From positions 1 to 41,279 of the forward strand of contig JAOPYC010000146.1 in NCBI GenBank assembly GCA_025964795.1: a DNA stretch of 41,279 nucleotides, written 5' to 3'. The notes below the pieces were generated by a model. That model saw nothing but the letters and a program-made list of their open reading frames with translations. It was not told the origin of the DNA and made no database searches. Source of the stretch: Marmoricola sp. (GTDB lineage: Bacteria > Actinomycetota > Actinomycetes > Propionibacteriales > Nocardioidaceae). A program made the translations under genes and the position numbers. Position 1 is the stretch's first letter. Each line of letters begins with the position of its first letter. This document shows, piece by piece, positions 25,925 through 34,315 of the stretch.

Positions 25925-25990
25925 GAGCCCCAGGCCGGGGGGGAGGTCGGGTGCGCGGAGGGAGGGCCGCACAGCCGTGGCCTGGGGCTC
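25925..25990. other. Long nested hairpin in the 25878-26004 gap
   Basis: GAGCCCCAGGCC (25925-25936) and GGCCTGGGGCTC (25979-25990) are perfect 12-base arms. The 42-base loop holds a smaller GTGCG/CGCAC hairpin. It lies 14 bases after the stop of the 26005-26571 gene and upstream of DUF3039 on the same strand. It may be that gene's terminator or a structured RNA; no U tract follows on either strand. Confidence 0.5.
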
Positions 25991-26004
25991 GCCAGCTGAG
26001 GGGA

Positions 26005-26571
26005 TCAGGCGGCGATGACTGCCTTGATCCGGTCCACGAACGAGACGCTCGCGGGTTCGTGGGTCGACGCGACCCGCGGGGTGGGCACCTGCGGTGACTC
26101 GGGCGCCTCGGCAGCCGCGGCCATCTGCAGCCGGGCCAGCTCCTCCACGCGGCGGCCGACGGTGATCGCGGCGCGGTCCGGACGGCTCGCCAGCCCGGCG
26201 GCGGTCGCCAGCCGGGCCCACTCGTGCTCACGGGCCCGGGTCATCGCCTGGGCCATCTCCGGACTGTCGGGCGAGTCCGTGCAGCGGTCGATGACCATGC
26301 GTACGCCGGGCAGCTGCTCGGCGGTGGTGTGCCACGCGTCGGCCACGGCTGACTCGAGGTCCATCGGCTCGCGCGTCAGGGACCGTTCGATGTTGCCGGA
26401 CAGCCGGGCGTGCCACTTCAGCAGGAGCGCACCGATCAGGTCGAGCTCGTCGCGGAAGTTCTCGGCCACTCCGGGGACGCTCACCGGGAGCACCCCGTCA
26501 CGCCGTTCGTTCGCCGTGTCCACCACGGTTCGGAGGGTCTCCCCGCGGTTGTGGAAAGCGTTCCAGCTCAT
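26005..26571 (-). CDS. Unknown helical protein under a TetR-type palindrome
   Basis: A 188-residue soluble protein that I do not recognise. It is almost wholly helical: SWNAFHNRGETLRTVVDTANERR, then DELDLIGALLLKWHARLSGNIERSL, an AVADAWHTTAEQLPGVRMVI stretch, and VGRRVEELARLQMAAAAEAPES. A Pro/Ser/Thr-rich linker (about 155-170) leads to a short C-terminal helix, VDRIKAVIAA. Start at ATG 26571, with AAGGG about 11 bases upstream. It is divergent from a TetR regulator; the shared 133-base region holds a 32-base palindrome at 26595-26626, so the regulator very likely controls it. No enzyme motif or membrane segment is visible. Confidence 0.8.
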   Translation of the reverse strand: MSWNAFHNRGETLRTVVDTANERRDGVLPVSVPGVAENFRDELDLIGALLLKWHARLSGNIERSLTREPMDLESAVADAWHTTAEQLPGVRMVIDRCTDSPDSPEMAQAMTRAREHEWARLATAAGLASRPDRAAITVGRRVEELARLQMAAAAEAPESPQVPTPRVASTHEPASVSFVDRIKAVIAA

Positions 26572-26594
26572 GCTTCGCACCCTTCTAGGAGGTT

Positions 26595-26626
26595 CACATA
26601 CCGGAAGTACGTACTTAGAGTATGTG
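26595..26626. promoter_or_regulatory. 32-bp palindrome, probable TetR operator
   Basis: CACATAC-N3-AAGTAC faces GTACTT-N3-GTATGTG: 13 of 16 positions match in each arm, with the two N3 blocks mismatched. It lies 24-55 bases upstream of the unknown gene on the minus strand, probably covering its promoter, and about 80 bases upstream of tetR. Confidence 0.75.
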
Positions 26627-26692
26627 GCCGACTCGACGCACGCCAACCTGACCCGCCGTGATCTCACCCACACCGGGAGGAGGCGGAAGTCC

Positions 26693-26698
26693 TACACT
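26693..26698 (+). promoter_or_regulatory. Leaderless -10 box (TACACT) for the second tetR
   Basis: TACACT lies six bases before the ATG at 26705. No ribosome-binding site precedes the ATG. Confidence 0.5.
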
Positions 26699-26704
26699 GC
26701 CGAG

Positions 26705-27397
26705 ATGACGCGTTCGCAGGCCGAGAAGCTGCTCACCGGCCTCCCCAAGGTGGGCGGCGCGTCTCGTCGCGCGCAGTACTCCGCGAGCACGAAGCGCGCC
26801 CTGATCGAGGTGGCGACCACCCAGTTCAGCGAGCACGGCTACGGCGGCACGAGCCTGGACGCCATCGTCGCGGGCGCCCGGGTGACCAAGGGGGCGCTCT
26901 ACCACCACTTCAGCGGCAAGCAGGGGGTCTTTGAGGCCGTCTTCTCCAAGGTGGAGGACGACGCCTCCAAGACAATCAAGGCCGCGCTGCGCGGCTCGAA
27001 CGACCCCTGGGAGAAGGCCCGCGCCGGGCTGCGCGCGTTCCTCACCGTCGTCCAGGAGCCGACCTACCAGCGCATCGTGATCCAGGACGGCCCGGCGATC
27101 CTCGGCTACGAGCGGTTCCGCGAGCAGGAGGAGCGCTCCAGCTTCGGCATCGTCCAGGACATCGTCGGCTCGGTGCTCGAGGCCTCGACCTACGAGCTGG
27201 ACGAGGCGATGAAGCAGACCTTCAGCCGGATCTTCTTCGGCGCCATGTCCGCCGCCGGGGAGAGCGTCACGACGGCGGAGGACCCCGGGCAGGCGGTGGC
27301 GCGCATCGAGGCCGCGATCCTGTTCATCCTCGAAGGTTTCCGGGCGCTCGCCGAGCAGGGCGTGGTGATCACCGACCCCGCCCTCGACCAGGGCTAG
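26705..27397 (+). CDS. TetR/AcrR-family regulator
   Basis: A 230-residue TetR protein with an unusually long basic arm before the DNA-binding domain (MTRSQAEKLLTGLPKVGGAS). The helix-turn-helix is TKRALIEVATTQFSEHGYGGTSLDAI, then GARVTKGALYHHFSGKQGVFEAVF. The C-terminal domain begins EDDASKTIKAALRG and contains YQRIVIQDGPAILGYERFREQEE, a pattern found in several actinobacterial TetR regulators. ATG at 26705 follows a TACACT -10 box by six bases. It is divergent from the unknown 26005-26571 gene, with a 32-base palindrome between them, and convergent with the DUF3048 gene (seven-base gap). The ligand is unknown. Confidence 0.93.
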   Translation: MTRSQAEKLLTGLPKVGGASRRAQYSASTKRALIEVATTQFSEHGYGGTSLDAIVAGARVTKGALYHHFSGKQGVFEAVFSKVEDDASKTIKAALRGSNDPWEKARAGLRAFLTVVQEPTYQRIVIQDGPAILGYERFREQEERSSFGIVQDIVGSVLEASTYELDEAMKQTFSRIFFGAMSAAGESVTTAEDPGQAVARIEAAILFILEGFRALAEQGVVITDPALDQG

Positions 27398-27404
27398 GTC
27401 GGCG

Positions 27405-28451
27405 TCACTTCGTGGAGATGACCTGTCCCCCGCCCTTGGCGTTCGGGACGAGCTCGACCCACACGTGTCCCGCGGGGACCTTCAGCGGGCCTGCGGCGGT
27501 GCTGAGCTGGATCGGCGTCTGCTTGGACGCCTTCTTCCACGTGCCGCGCACGACCTGACCCTTGTGGAACAGCTCGAACTGGCCCCGACCGGCGTAGATC
27601 GTCTCGGGCACGGGGTTGCCGGCCGGGTCGAGGTAGCCGGCGTCGCCGAGACGCACGCGCACGACGAGCAGGCTGTCGGGCACGAAGCGTTGGCCGTCGG
27701 CCGCGAAGCTGTTGTCGTTGTGGTACTTCCCGCCCTGGTAGCGCCACGAGGTGGTGTGCGAGCGGCTGAAGATCGCCCGCACGCTGGTGGCGGGCTGGCC
27801 CCCGGTGAAGTCGGACTCCTTGCCCCACGGCAGATAGCTCGCCGGCACGACGGCCTTCTTCTTCAGGGTCCTGGCCAGCTTGGGGATCTCGACCATCAGG
27901 TTGTACGGCGCACGGCGGCTGCTCTCGCGGAAGTAGCCGGGCCCGCCCTCCTGGAAGAACGTGACGCCGGCGGCCTTGAGCCGCCCCAGGGTGGGCGGCG
28001 CGGCACCGCTGGCGACGATCACCGCGTGGGCCGGCTTGACGATGCCGATGTCGGAGGCGCGCATGGACCGCACCGGCCCGGCCGTCTTCGGCAGGTGCTG
28101 GTAGAAGAACACCGCCAGCCGGGTCATCCCGCCCTCGACCAGCTCCTCGGTGATCAGGTCGGCCTGCCGGAGGCCGAGCTGGGGCTGGCTGTTGGCGGTG
28201 TTGTCGATCTTGGTGACCAGGACCGGGTGGTCCGGGGTGGGACCGTTGACGGGCTGGCCGGTCAGCGGCCACAGGGCCGCGAGCTTCACGCCGCCGGCAA
28301 CGGGCTGGGAGTCGGGCTCCTTCGCGCTCGCGCTGCCGCTGCCGCCCCCGCACGCCGCCAGGGTGAGGCTCAGGGCGGCCGCCGTGAGCGCTGCGACGAG
28401 ACGGGCAGACCGGGAACCCGGTCCGCGGCTGGCGCGGGCGCGTGAAGTCAT
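27405..28451 (-). CDS. DUF3048 domain lipoprotein
   Basis: A 348-residue exported lipoprotein of the DUF3048 (YerB-like) family. The signal peptide has a twin-Arg-poor basic start, a core VAALTAAALSLTL and the lipobox LAAC. The domain begins PLTGQPVNGPTPDHPVLVTKIDNT and includes GLRQADLITEELVEGGMTRLAVFF, GPVRSMRASDI and YHNDNSFA; the second half ends AGHVWVELVPNAKGGGQV. Function of the family is unknown; in Bacillus YerB is linked to PcrA. ATG at 28451. It is convergent with tetR; no operon partner downstream. Confidence 0.92.
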   Translation of the reverse strand: MTSRARASRGPGSRSARLVAALTAAALSLTLAACGGGSGSASAKEPDSQPVAGGVKLAALWPLTGQPVNGPTPDHPVLVTKIDNTANSQPQLGLRQADLITEELVEGGMTRLAVFFYQHLPKTAGPVRSMRASDIGIVKPAHAVIVASGAAPPTLGRLKAAGVTFFQEGGPGYFRESSRRAPYNLMVEIPKLARTLKKKAVVPASYLPWGKESDFTGGQPATSVRAIFSRSHTTSWRYQGGKYHNDNSFAADGQRFVPDSLLVVRVRLGDAGYLDPAGNPVPETIYAGRGQFELFHKGQVVRGTWKKASKQTPIQLSTAAGPLKVPAGHVWVELVPNAKGGGQVISTK

Positions 28452-28468
28452 GCGGTCAGCATGACAAA

Positions 28469-28497
28469 GCGGGCCCCGCGTTCGACGCAGGGCCCGC
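28469..28497 (-). terminator. Intrinsic terminator after the FabG-type gene
   Basis: On the minus strand a perfect GCGGGCCC/GGGCCCGC stem with a 13-base loop is followed by TTTGT, 36 bases past the stop codon at 28534. Confidence 0.75.
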
Positions 28498-28533
28498 CCG
28501 TGTTGTGCCATATTTCAAACCTGTGAAGAAGGC

Positions 28534-29292
28534 TCAGATCTTGGCGCCACCGTCGACGTAGAGCGTCTGTCCGGTGATGTACGACGCCTCGTCGCTGCAC
28601 AGGAAAGCGGCTGCCGCAGCGATGTCCTCGGGGTAGCCGACGCGCTTGATCGGGTTGGCCTCGGCGTTCATCTTGCGGAACTCCTCGACGTCGAGCTTGA
28701 GCCGGCGCGCGGTGTCGTCGGTCATCTCGGTGGCGATGAAGCCCGGCGCGATGGCGTTCACGTTGACGCCGAACTTGCCGAGCTCGAGGGCCAGGGTGCG
28801 GGTGAACCCCTGGACGCCGGCCTTGGCGGCCGAGTAGTTGGCCTGGCCGCGGTTGCCGTTGGCCGAGACGCTCGAGAGGTTGAGGATCTTGCCGTACTTC
28901 TGGTCCACGAACGTCTTCTGCACGGCCTTGCTCATCAGGAACGCACCCTTGAGGTGGACGTTCATGACCGCGTCCCAGTCGTCCTCGGTGAGCTTGAAGA
29001 GCAGGTTGTCGCGGGTGATGCCGGCGTTGTTGACCAGGACGTGCACCCCGCCGAGCTCCTCGACGACGCGCGCCACGGCCGCCTCCACCGAGGCGGAGTC
29101 CGTGACGTTGCAGGCCACGCCGATCGACTTCGCCTCTCCGCCGAGACCGTCGGCGGTGGCCTGGGCCGAGCCCTCGTCCAGGTCGAGGACCGCCACCGAA
29201 GCACCCTCCTCGGCGAAGCGCTTCGCGGTCCCTGCGCCGATCCCGCGCGCGGAACCCGTGACGATTGCTACCCGTCCGTCGTAACGACCCAT
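28534..29292 (-). CDS. fabG: SDR-family 3-oxoacyl-ACP reductase (FabG type)
   Basis: A 252-residue short-chain dehydrogenase with NAD(P)H-binding TGSARGIG (12-19), structural NNAG (88-91), and the catalytic triad Ser140, Tyr153 and Lys157 (NYSAAKAG). The C-terminal ITGQTLYVDGGAKI is typical of FabG. Start ATG 29292 has GAGAGGA nine bases upstream. It stands alone rather than in a fatty-acid synthesis cluster, so it may act on acetoacetyl-CoA/PHA precursors or another 3-keto compound; the sequence fits FabG/PhaB-like reductases best. It is followed by a good terminator. Confidence 0.9.
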   Translation of the reverse strand: MGRYDGRVAIVTGSARGIGAGTAKRFAEEGASVAVLDLDEGSAQATADGLGGEAKSIGVACNVTDSASVEAAVARVVEELGGVHVLVNNAGITRDNLLFKLTEDDWDAVMNVHLKGAFLMSKAVQKTFVDQKYGKILNLSSVSANGNRGQANYSAAKAGVQGFTRTLALELGKFGVNVNAIAPGFIATEMTDDTARRLKLDVEEFRKMNAEANPIKRVGYPEDIAAAAAFLCSDEASYITGQTLYVDGGAKI

Positions 29293-29325
29293 GTGGCCTG
29301 TCCTCTCATCCGTCAAATGTCAGCA

Positions 29326-29343
29326 GCCCCTGCTGTCAGGGGC
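29326..29343 (-). terminator. Hairpin after the HIT gene
   Basis: GCCCCTG-N4-CAGGGGC, a perfect seven-base stem 10 bases beyond the HIT stop at 29353, followed on the minus strand by CATTTGAC. It probably ends the fdhF-HIT transcript before fabG. Confidence 0.6.
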
Positions 29344-29352
29344 GCGGTCACT

Positions 29353-29781
29353 CTATTCGGGCTCGAGAACCGCGCTGATGCGGGCTGCCCAGGCGTCCCG
29401 ATCGGCGGTGTCGGCGTACTTCGTGCGGGGCCAGAAGAAGCCACGCAGGCCGTCGCCCTTGGTGCGGGGCACGACGTGGCAGTGCAGGTGCGGCACCGAC
29501 TGGGACACCACGTTGTTCATCGCCACGAACGACCCCTGCGCCCCGAGCCCCTCGACCATCGCGGTCGCGAGCCGCTGGGCCGCGGCGAGGAACGGGTCAC
29601 GCAACCCGGCCGGGAGGTCGGGCAGCGTGACCACATGGGTCCGCGGCACCAGCAGCACGTGTCCCTTGAACAGCGGTCGGATGTCGAGGAAGGCCGCGAA
29701 GTCGTCGTCGCGCCACACCACGGACGCCTCGGTCTCCCCTGCCGCGATCGAGCAGAACAGGCAGGTCGGGTCGGTGACCAC
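29353..29781 (-). CDS. HIT-family nucleotide hydrolase
   Basis: A 142-residue histidine-triad protein that likely hydrolyses or transfers nucleotidyl groups (AMP-amine or dinucleoside polyphosphates). The triad is PHLHCHVVPR with His98, His100 and the catalytic His102. An N-terminal CLFC pair (Cys7, Cys10) with His49 can bind zinc, as in many HIT proteins. It starts with GTG immediately after the fdhF stop (no gap), so it is the second gene of that operon. A functional tie to the oxidoreductase is not known. Confidence 0.93.
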   Translation of the reverse strand: MVTDPTCLFCSIAAGETEASVVWRDDDFAAFLDIRPLFKGHVLLVPRTHVVTLPDLPAGLRDPFLAAAQRLATAMVEGLGAQGSFVAMNNVVSQSVPHLHCHVVPRTKGDGLRGFFWPRTKYADTADRDAWAARISAVLEPE

Positions 29782-32178
29782 TCAGCTGAGCTGGTCGGGC
29801 TCGACGTCGGACTTGTGGCCGAGGTCGGAGCCCACCGGGTCGCCGCTGCCCTCGGAGCCGGCCGTGTGGCGGGTGGCCTGCTCGAGCCGGATCACGATCG
29901 ACTTGTAGGACGGCTGGTTGCTGCCGTCCGCAGTGGCATCCAGCGGCGAGAGCGGGTTCACCTCCGGGTAGTACGCCGCGGCGCAGCCGCGCGGGGTGTC
30001 GTACTCCACGATCCGGAAGGACGGCACCGCCCGCTCCGTGCCGTCGTGCCACTCACTGACGATGTCGACGAGGTCGCCGTCGGCGAACCCGAAGGCCGTG
30101 ATGTCGTCGGCGTGCAGGAAGATCACGCGCCGACCGCCGGAGACGCCGCGGTAGCGGTCGCTGAGCCCGTAGATCGTGGTGTTGAACTGGTCGTGGCTGC
30201 GCAGGCCCTGCAGCAGCAGGCGACCCTCGGGCACGCTGACGACCTCCATCGGGCTGGTGCTGAACAGCCCCTTGTTGGCCTTGGTCGGGAAGGTGCGCGA
30301 GTCCCGCGGCGGGTGCGGCAGCACGAAGCCACCGGGCTGGTCGACCTTCTCGTCGTAGGCCTCGCAGCCGGGGACGACGTGCGAGATCGCCTTGCGGATG
30401 TTCGTGTAGTCGGCGCGGTAGTCCGCCCACGGCACTGGGCTGGAGGTGCCGAGCGTGGCCTCGGCCATGCTGCAGACGATGTCGACCTCGGAGCGCAGGA
30501 ACGCGCTGGCCGGCTTCAGTGGCCCGCGGGAGGCGTGCACGGCCGACATCGAGTCCTCGACGGTGACCCGCTGGTCGACACCCCCGGTGCGGTCCTGCTC
30601 GCTGCGGCCCAGCGGCGGCAGGACCAGCGACACCCGGCCACACCTGACGTGCGACCGGTTGAGCTTGGTCGCGACGTTGACCGTGAGGTCGGCCTGCTCC
30701 ATCGCTGCCTCGGTGACCACCGTGTCCGGGGCGGCGGAGACGAAGTTGCCGCCCATGGAGACGAAAACCTTCGCCTTGCCGTCGCGCAGCGCCCGGATCG
30801 AGTCCACGACGTCGAGCCCGTGCTCACGCGGGGGCTCGAAGCCGTACTCGTCGCGAAGCGCGTCCAGGAAGTGGTCGGGCGCCTTCTCCCAGATGCCCAT
30901 CGTGCGGTCGCCCTGCACGTTGGAGTGCCCGCGGACCGGGCACAGCCCGGCGCCGGGCTTGCCGATGTTGCCCTGCAGGAAGGCGACGTTGACGAACTCC
31001 TTGATGGTGGCCACGGCGTTGCGGTGCTGGGTGATGCCCATCGCCCAGCAGTGCACGGTGGCGTCGGAGGCCAGCAGCATGTCCGCGGCCTCCTGGATCT
31101 GCTCGCGGCTCAGGCCGGTCGCGGCCACGACGGCGTCCCAGTCGAGGTTCTTGATCTCGCGCGCCCAGTCGTCGAAGCCGGTGGTGTGCCGCTCGATGAA
31201 GTCGCGGTCCAGCACCGAGCCGTCGTTGCCGGCGGCCTCCTCGGCCTCGAGGATCAGGGCGCCGATCGCCTGCCACAGCGCCAGGTCGCCGTTGATCCGG
31301 ATGGGCAGGTGCAGGTCGGAGAGCCCGGTGCCCGCACCGACCACGCCCTTCGGCGTCTGGGGGTTCTTGAACTTCTTCAGCCCCGCCTCGAACAGGGGGT
31401 TGATCGAGAGGATCTTGGCGCCGTTCTCCTTGGCGATCTCCAGGGCGGAGAGCATCCGGGGGTGGTTGGTGCCGGGGTTCTGGCCACTGATCACGATCAG
31501 CTTCGCCTGGTGGACGTCCTCGAGGCTCACCGACCCCTTGCCGATGCCGATCGTCTCGGCCAGCGCCACCGAGGTGGACTCGTGGCACATGTTGGAGCAG
31601 TCCGGCAGGTTGTTGGTCCCGAAGGACCGGACGAAGAGCTGGAACGCGTACGCCGCCTCGTTGGAGACCTTGCCGGAGGTGTAGAAGATCGCCTCGTCGG
31701 GATCGGGCAGACCTCGCAGCGTCTCACCGATGATCTCGAAGGCCTCCTCCCACGCGATCGGCTCGTAGTGGGTGGCGTCCTGGCGGCGTACGACGGGGTG
31801 GATCAGCCGTCCCTGCTGGTTGAGCCAGTAGTCGGTGTGCCGCTGCAGGTCCTCGATGCTGTGCTGCTCGAAGAAGTGCGGCATCAGGTGCGAGGTCGTG
31901 GCCTCGTCCGCCACTGCCTTGGCCCCGTTCTCGCAGAACTCGGCCGGGTGCCGGTGCGACGGGTCGGGGTCGGGCCACGCGCAGCCCTGACAGTCGAAGC
32001 CGTCCACCTGGTTGAGCCGGGGCAGGCTCCGCGCCGTGCGGCCCACACCCATCGCGTCGAGCGAACGCTTCATCGCCACGGCTACTGCGGGAACCCCTGC
32101 GGCGGAGTTCTTGGGGTGCCCGACCTTGATGTCGTTCTCGTCGATGTCGGCCAGCGGGGACTTGCGTCGGAGAGCCAT
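29782..32178 (-). CDS. FdhF/YdeP-family molybdopterin oxidoreductase
   Basis: A 798-residue molybdenum enzyme of the FdhF/YdeP family. The N-terminal DCQGCAW (Cys63, Cys66) is all that remains of the iron-sulphur cysteine set. Next come WEEAFEIIGE and NLPDCSNMCHESTS, where Cys198 aligns with the selenocysteine/Mo ligand of formate dehydrogenase H. Cofactor-binding blocks include VISGQNPGTNHPRM, AMGITQHRNAV and GKPGAGLCPVRGHSNVQGDR. The C-terminal cap domain (about 640-760) ends in a hydrophilic tail, GSEGSGDPVGSD. No twin-Arg signal, so it is cytoplasmic. No FdhD, electron-transfer subunit or Moco genes are nearby. The substrate is not known for this subgroup; YdeP is linked to acid resistance in E. 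coli. Confidence 0.92.
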   Translation of the reverse strand: MALRRKSPLADIDENDIKVGHPKNSAAGVPAVAVAMKRSLDAMGVGRTARSLPRLNQVDGFDCQGCAWPDPDPSHRHPAEFCENGAKAVADEATTSHLMPHFFEQHSIEDLQRHTDYWLNQQGRLIHPVVRRQDATHYEPIAWEEAFEIIGETLRGLPDPDEAIFYTSGKVSNEAAYAFQLFVRSFGTNNLPDCSNMCHESTSVALAETIGIGKGSVSLEDVHQAKLIVISGQNPGTNHPRMLSALEIAKENGAKILSINPLFEAGLKKFKNPQTPKGVVGAGTGLSDLHLPIRINGDLALWQAIGALILEAEEAAGNDGSVLDRDFIERHTTGFDDWAREIKNLDWDAVVAATGLSREQIQEAADMLLASDATVHCWAMGITQHRNAVATIKEFVNVAFLQGNIGKPGAGLCPVRGHSNVQGDRTMGIWEKAPDHFLDALRDEYGFEPPREHGLDVVDSIRALRDGKAKVFVSMGGNFVSAAPDTVVTEAAMEQADLTVNVATKLNRSHVRCGRVSLVLPPLGRSEQDRTGGVDQRVTVEDSMSAVHASRGPLKPASAFLRSEVDIVCSMAEATLGTSSPVPWADYRADYTNIRKAISHVVPGCEAYDEKVDQPGGFVLPHPPRDSRTFPTKANKGLFSTSPMEVVSVPEGRLLLQGLRSHDQFNTTIYGLSDRYRGVSGGRRVIFLHADDITAFGFADGDLVDIVSEWHDGTERAVPSFRIVEYDTPRGCAAAYYPEVNPLSPLDATADGSNQPSYKSIVIRLEQATRHTAGSEGSGDPVGSDLGHKSDVEPDQLS

Positions 32179-32294
32179 CCCTCAGGAGTACCCGGACGGG
32201 TTGTCGTCATTCACGGGACCACGGGCCCTTTCCGTCGGCGGCACGAGAGCCACGATGGTTGCACGACTCGTGGGCGACCGACCAGCAGCAGGTC

Positions 32295-33242
32295 CTAGCG
32301 CAGCTGTGGCAGCACCTGCTCGCCGTAGAAGGCGATCATCTCCTGGTGGTGCGGGCCCATGTTGGCGACGTAGAGCTCGTCGTACCCCGCGTCGGCGTAC
32401 TCCTGGACCTGGGCGAGGTGCTCGGCCGCGTCGTCGCCCGCCACCGTGGACTCCTGGATCATCTGCTCGGTCACCAGCTCGGTGGCCTGCTCGAAGTGCT
32501 CCGGGGTCGGCAGGATCTGCGCCAGCTCACCGGGGAGGCCGGCGTTGGGCCACAGCCGGTAGGCGTGCTCCCAGCCCTCGTCCTTGGTCGGCGCGTAGGC
32601 GACCTTGGCGCCGCCCTGGGCGGGCTTGCCTCCGGAGGCCTGCTTGAACCGCTCGACCATGTCGGGCTCGGGAGCGACGTTCATGTAGCCGTCGCCGATG
32701 CGGGCGGCGAGGTCGATGGCCTTGGCGCCGAAGCCGGAGACGTAGATCTCCGGCGGGGTGTCGGGGACGTTGTAGATGCGCGCGTGGTCGACCTGGTAGT
32801 GCTTGCCCTGCCTGGTCACGACCTCACCGGTCCACAGCTCGCGGATCAGCTCGACGGCCTCCTCCAGCATCTCGAGGCGTACGTCGGCCGAGGGCCAGAC
32901 CGTGCCGAGGATGTGCTCGTTGAGGGCCTCGCCGGAGCCGACGCCGAGGACGAACTTCCCGCCCAGCAGCTCCGCGCTGGTGGCGGCGGCCTGGGCGATG
33001 ATCGCCGGGTGCACGCGGATCGTCGGGCACGTCACGGCGGTGGTCACGGGGAGGTCGCACACCTGGCTGATGGCCCCGATCACGCTCCACACGAAGGGGC
33101 TGTTGCCCTGCTCGTCGTTCCACGGGTGGAAGTGGTCGCTGATCCAGAGCGCCTCGAAACCCGCGTCGGCGGCGGCCTTGGCCTGCTCGACGAGCTGGGC
33201 GGAGTCGTACTCCTCGGTGGACAGGAAGTAGCCGATTCGCAT
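32295..33242 (-). CDS. F420-dependent LLM-class oxidoreductase (TIGR03557 type)
   Basis: A 315-residue luciferase-like monooxygenase-fold protein. The start MRIGYFLSTEEYDSAQLVEQA, WISDHFHPWNDEQGNSPFVW, the block FVLGVGSGEALNEHI and the C-terminal YDELYVANMGPHHQEMIAFY fit the TIGR03557 F420 family (related to F420-dependent glucose-6-phosphate dehydrogenase). The His-Phe-His segment and Trp-Asn near residue 40 line the F420 pocket. GAGGAG is about six bases upstream of ATG 33242. The substrate is unknown. It is transcribed in the same direction as fdhF, which starts 117 bases downstream of its stop, and as the EamA gene upstream; gaps of about 110 bases argue for separate promoters. Confidence 0.93.
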   Translation of the reverse strand: MRIGYFLSTEEYDSAQLVEQAKAAADAGFEALWISDHFHPWNDEQGNSPFVWSVIGAISQVCDLPVTTAVTCPTIRVHPAIIAQAAATSAELLGGKFVLGVGSGEALNEHILGTVWPSADVRLEMLEEAVELIRELWTGEVVTRQGKHYQVDHARIYNVPDTPPEIYVSGFGAKAIDLAARIGDGYMNVAPEPDMVERFKQASGGKPAQGGAKVAYAPTKDEGWEHAYRLWPNAGLPGELAQILPTPEHFEQATELVTEQMIQESTVAGDDAAEHLAQVQEYADAGYDELYVANMGPHHQEMIAFYGEQVLPQLR

Positions 33243-33352
33243 CGGAGCTCCTCGGGTTCGCAGGAACGGTTCCAGCGCCCGTACCCACCTTTCAGGGCGC
33301 CAAGCCGTCAGCTCTTCCCGAGCGTGGCGCTGTGGAAGCCGACGCCCCAGGG

Positions 33353-34258
33353 CTAGGCGGCCACCGCGCAGTCCTCGCGTACGACGGGCAGCGGCTCCTC
33401 CTCGCGACCGCCGGTCCGCTCGGCGCCGATCCCGGCGAGGACGACGAACCCGACGCCCACGGCGGAGAGCCAGCCCGGGACCTGGCCGAGGATCAGCAGC
33501 CCGACCAGCAGCGCGAAGGCCGGCTCCAGGCTCATCAGCGTGCCGAACGCCGCGGTGTTCAGCCGGCGCAGCGCGAGCAGCTCGAGGGTGAACGGCACGA
33601 TCGGCAGCAGCACGGCGAGCCCGATGCCGAAGAGCAGCAGCTCCGGGGTCACCCGCCCGATCACGGACGGTCCGACGGTGAGCGAGGCGACCAGCCCGGC
33701 GACCGGCATGGAGACGGCGAGACCGCTCAGCCCGGCGACCTCGTCGCCGACGCGCTGCGTCAGCAGGATGTACGCCGCCCAGCAGCACGCCGCACCGAGC
33801 GCGAACGCCACCCCGACGGGGTCGGCGCTGCCCGACCACGGCTGGGTCAGCAGCAGCACCCCGACCGCGGCCGACACCGGCCAGACCAGCCGCGCTCCCC
33901 CACGGCCACGGGCGACGGCGACCCCGAGCGGACCGAGGAACTCCAGCGCGCTCGCCATGCCCAGCGGGAGCCGGGCGACCGCCGCCATGAAGAGCAGGGT
34001 CAGCGCCGCGGTGGCGATCCCGAGCAGCGTCGCGGCCGCGAGCGAGGAGCGGGTGAACCGGATCCTCCAAGGGCGCCCGACGACCAGGAAGAAGAGCCCG
34101 GCCCACGTCAGCCGCAGCCAGGCCGCACCCTCCGGCCCGACCCTGTCGATCAGCCCGACGGAGACGGCCAGGCCGAGCTGGACGCAGAGCATCGAGGTGG
34201 TGGCCATCGCGACGCCGGAGCGGACGCGGCCGTGGACCGCGTGCGAGGTGGTGGACAT
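33353..34258 (-). CDS. EamA/DMT-family exporter (RhtA-like)
   Basis: A 301-residue drug/metabolite transporter with ten predicted spans in two EamA repeats, the second centred on AFALGAACCWAAYILLTQRVG and ending FGTLMSLEPAFALLVGLLILGQ, the signature of the RhtA threonine/homoserine exporter branch. The start is taken at ATG 34258 (MSTTSHAVHG); an in-frame start at 34282 would add eight residues. It is divergent from a LysR regulator across 82 bases that include a TTC-N9-GAA site, so it is probably that regulator's target. Export of amino acids or purine analogues is inferred from family membership. Confidence 0.9.
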   Translation of the reverse strand: MSTTSHAVHGRVRSGVAMATTSMLCVQLGLAVSVGLIDRVGPEGAAWLRLTWAGLFFLVVGRPWRIRFTRSSLAAATLLGIATAALTLLFMAAVARLPLGMASALEFLGPLGVAVARGRGGARLVWPVSAAVGVLLLTQPWSGSADPVGVAFALGAACCWAAYILLTQRVGDEVAGLSGLAVSMPVAGLVASLTVGPSVIGRVTPELLLFGIGLAVLLPIVPFTLELLALRRLNTAAFGTLMSLEPAFALLVGLLILGQVPGWLSAVGVGFVVLAGIGAERTGGREEEPLPVVREDCAVAA

Positions 34259-34315
34259 GTCCCCAGTGAAGACGACGACCACCCTTCACGTCCACGTGAG
34301 ATGACTGGACCAACC

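Noticed and set aside
30176..31684. Plus-strand Ser/Arg-rich frames inside fdhF
   Set aside because: Shadow frames of a clearly coding minus-strand gene.
28954..32298. A 1114-codon open frame on the plus strand
   Set aside because: Antisense to fabG, HIT and fdhF; no family motif, repetitive Val/Gly/Arg/His composition.
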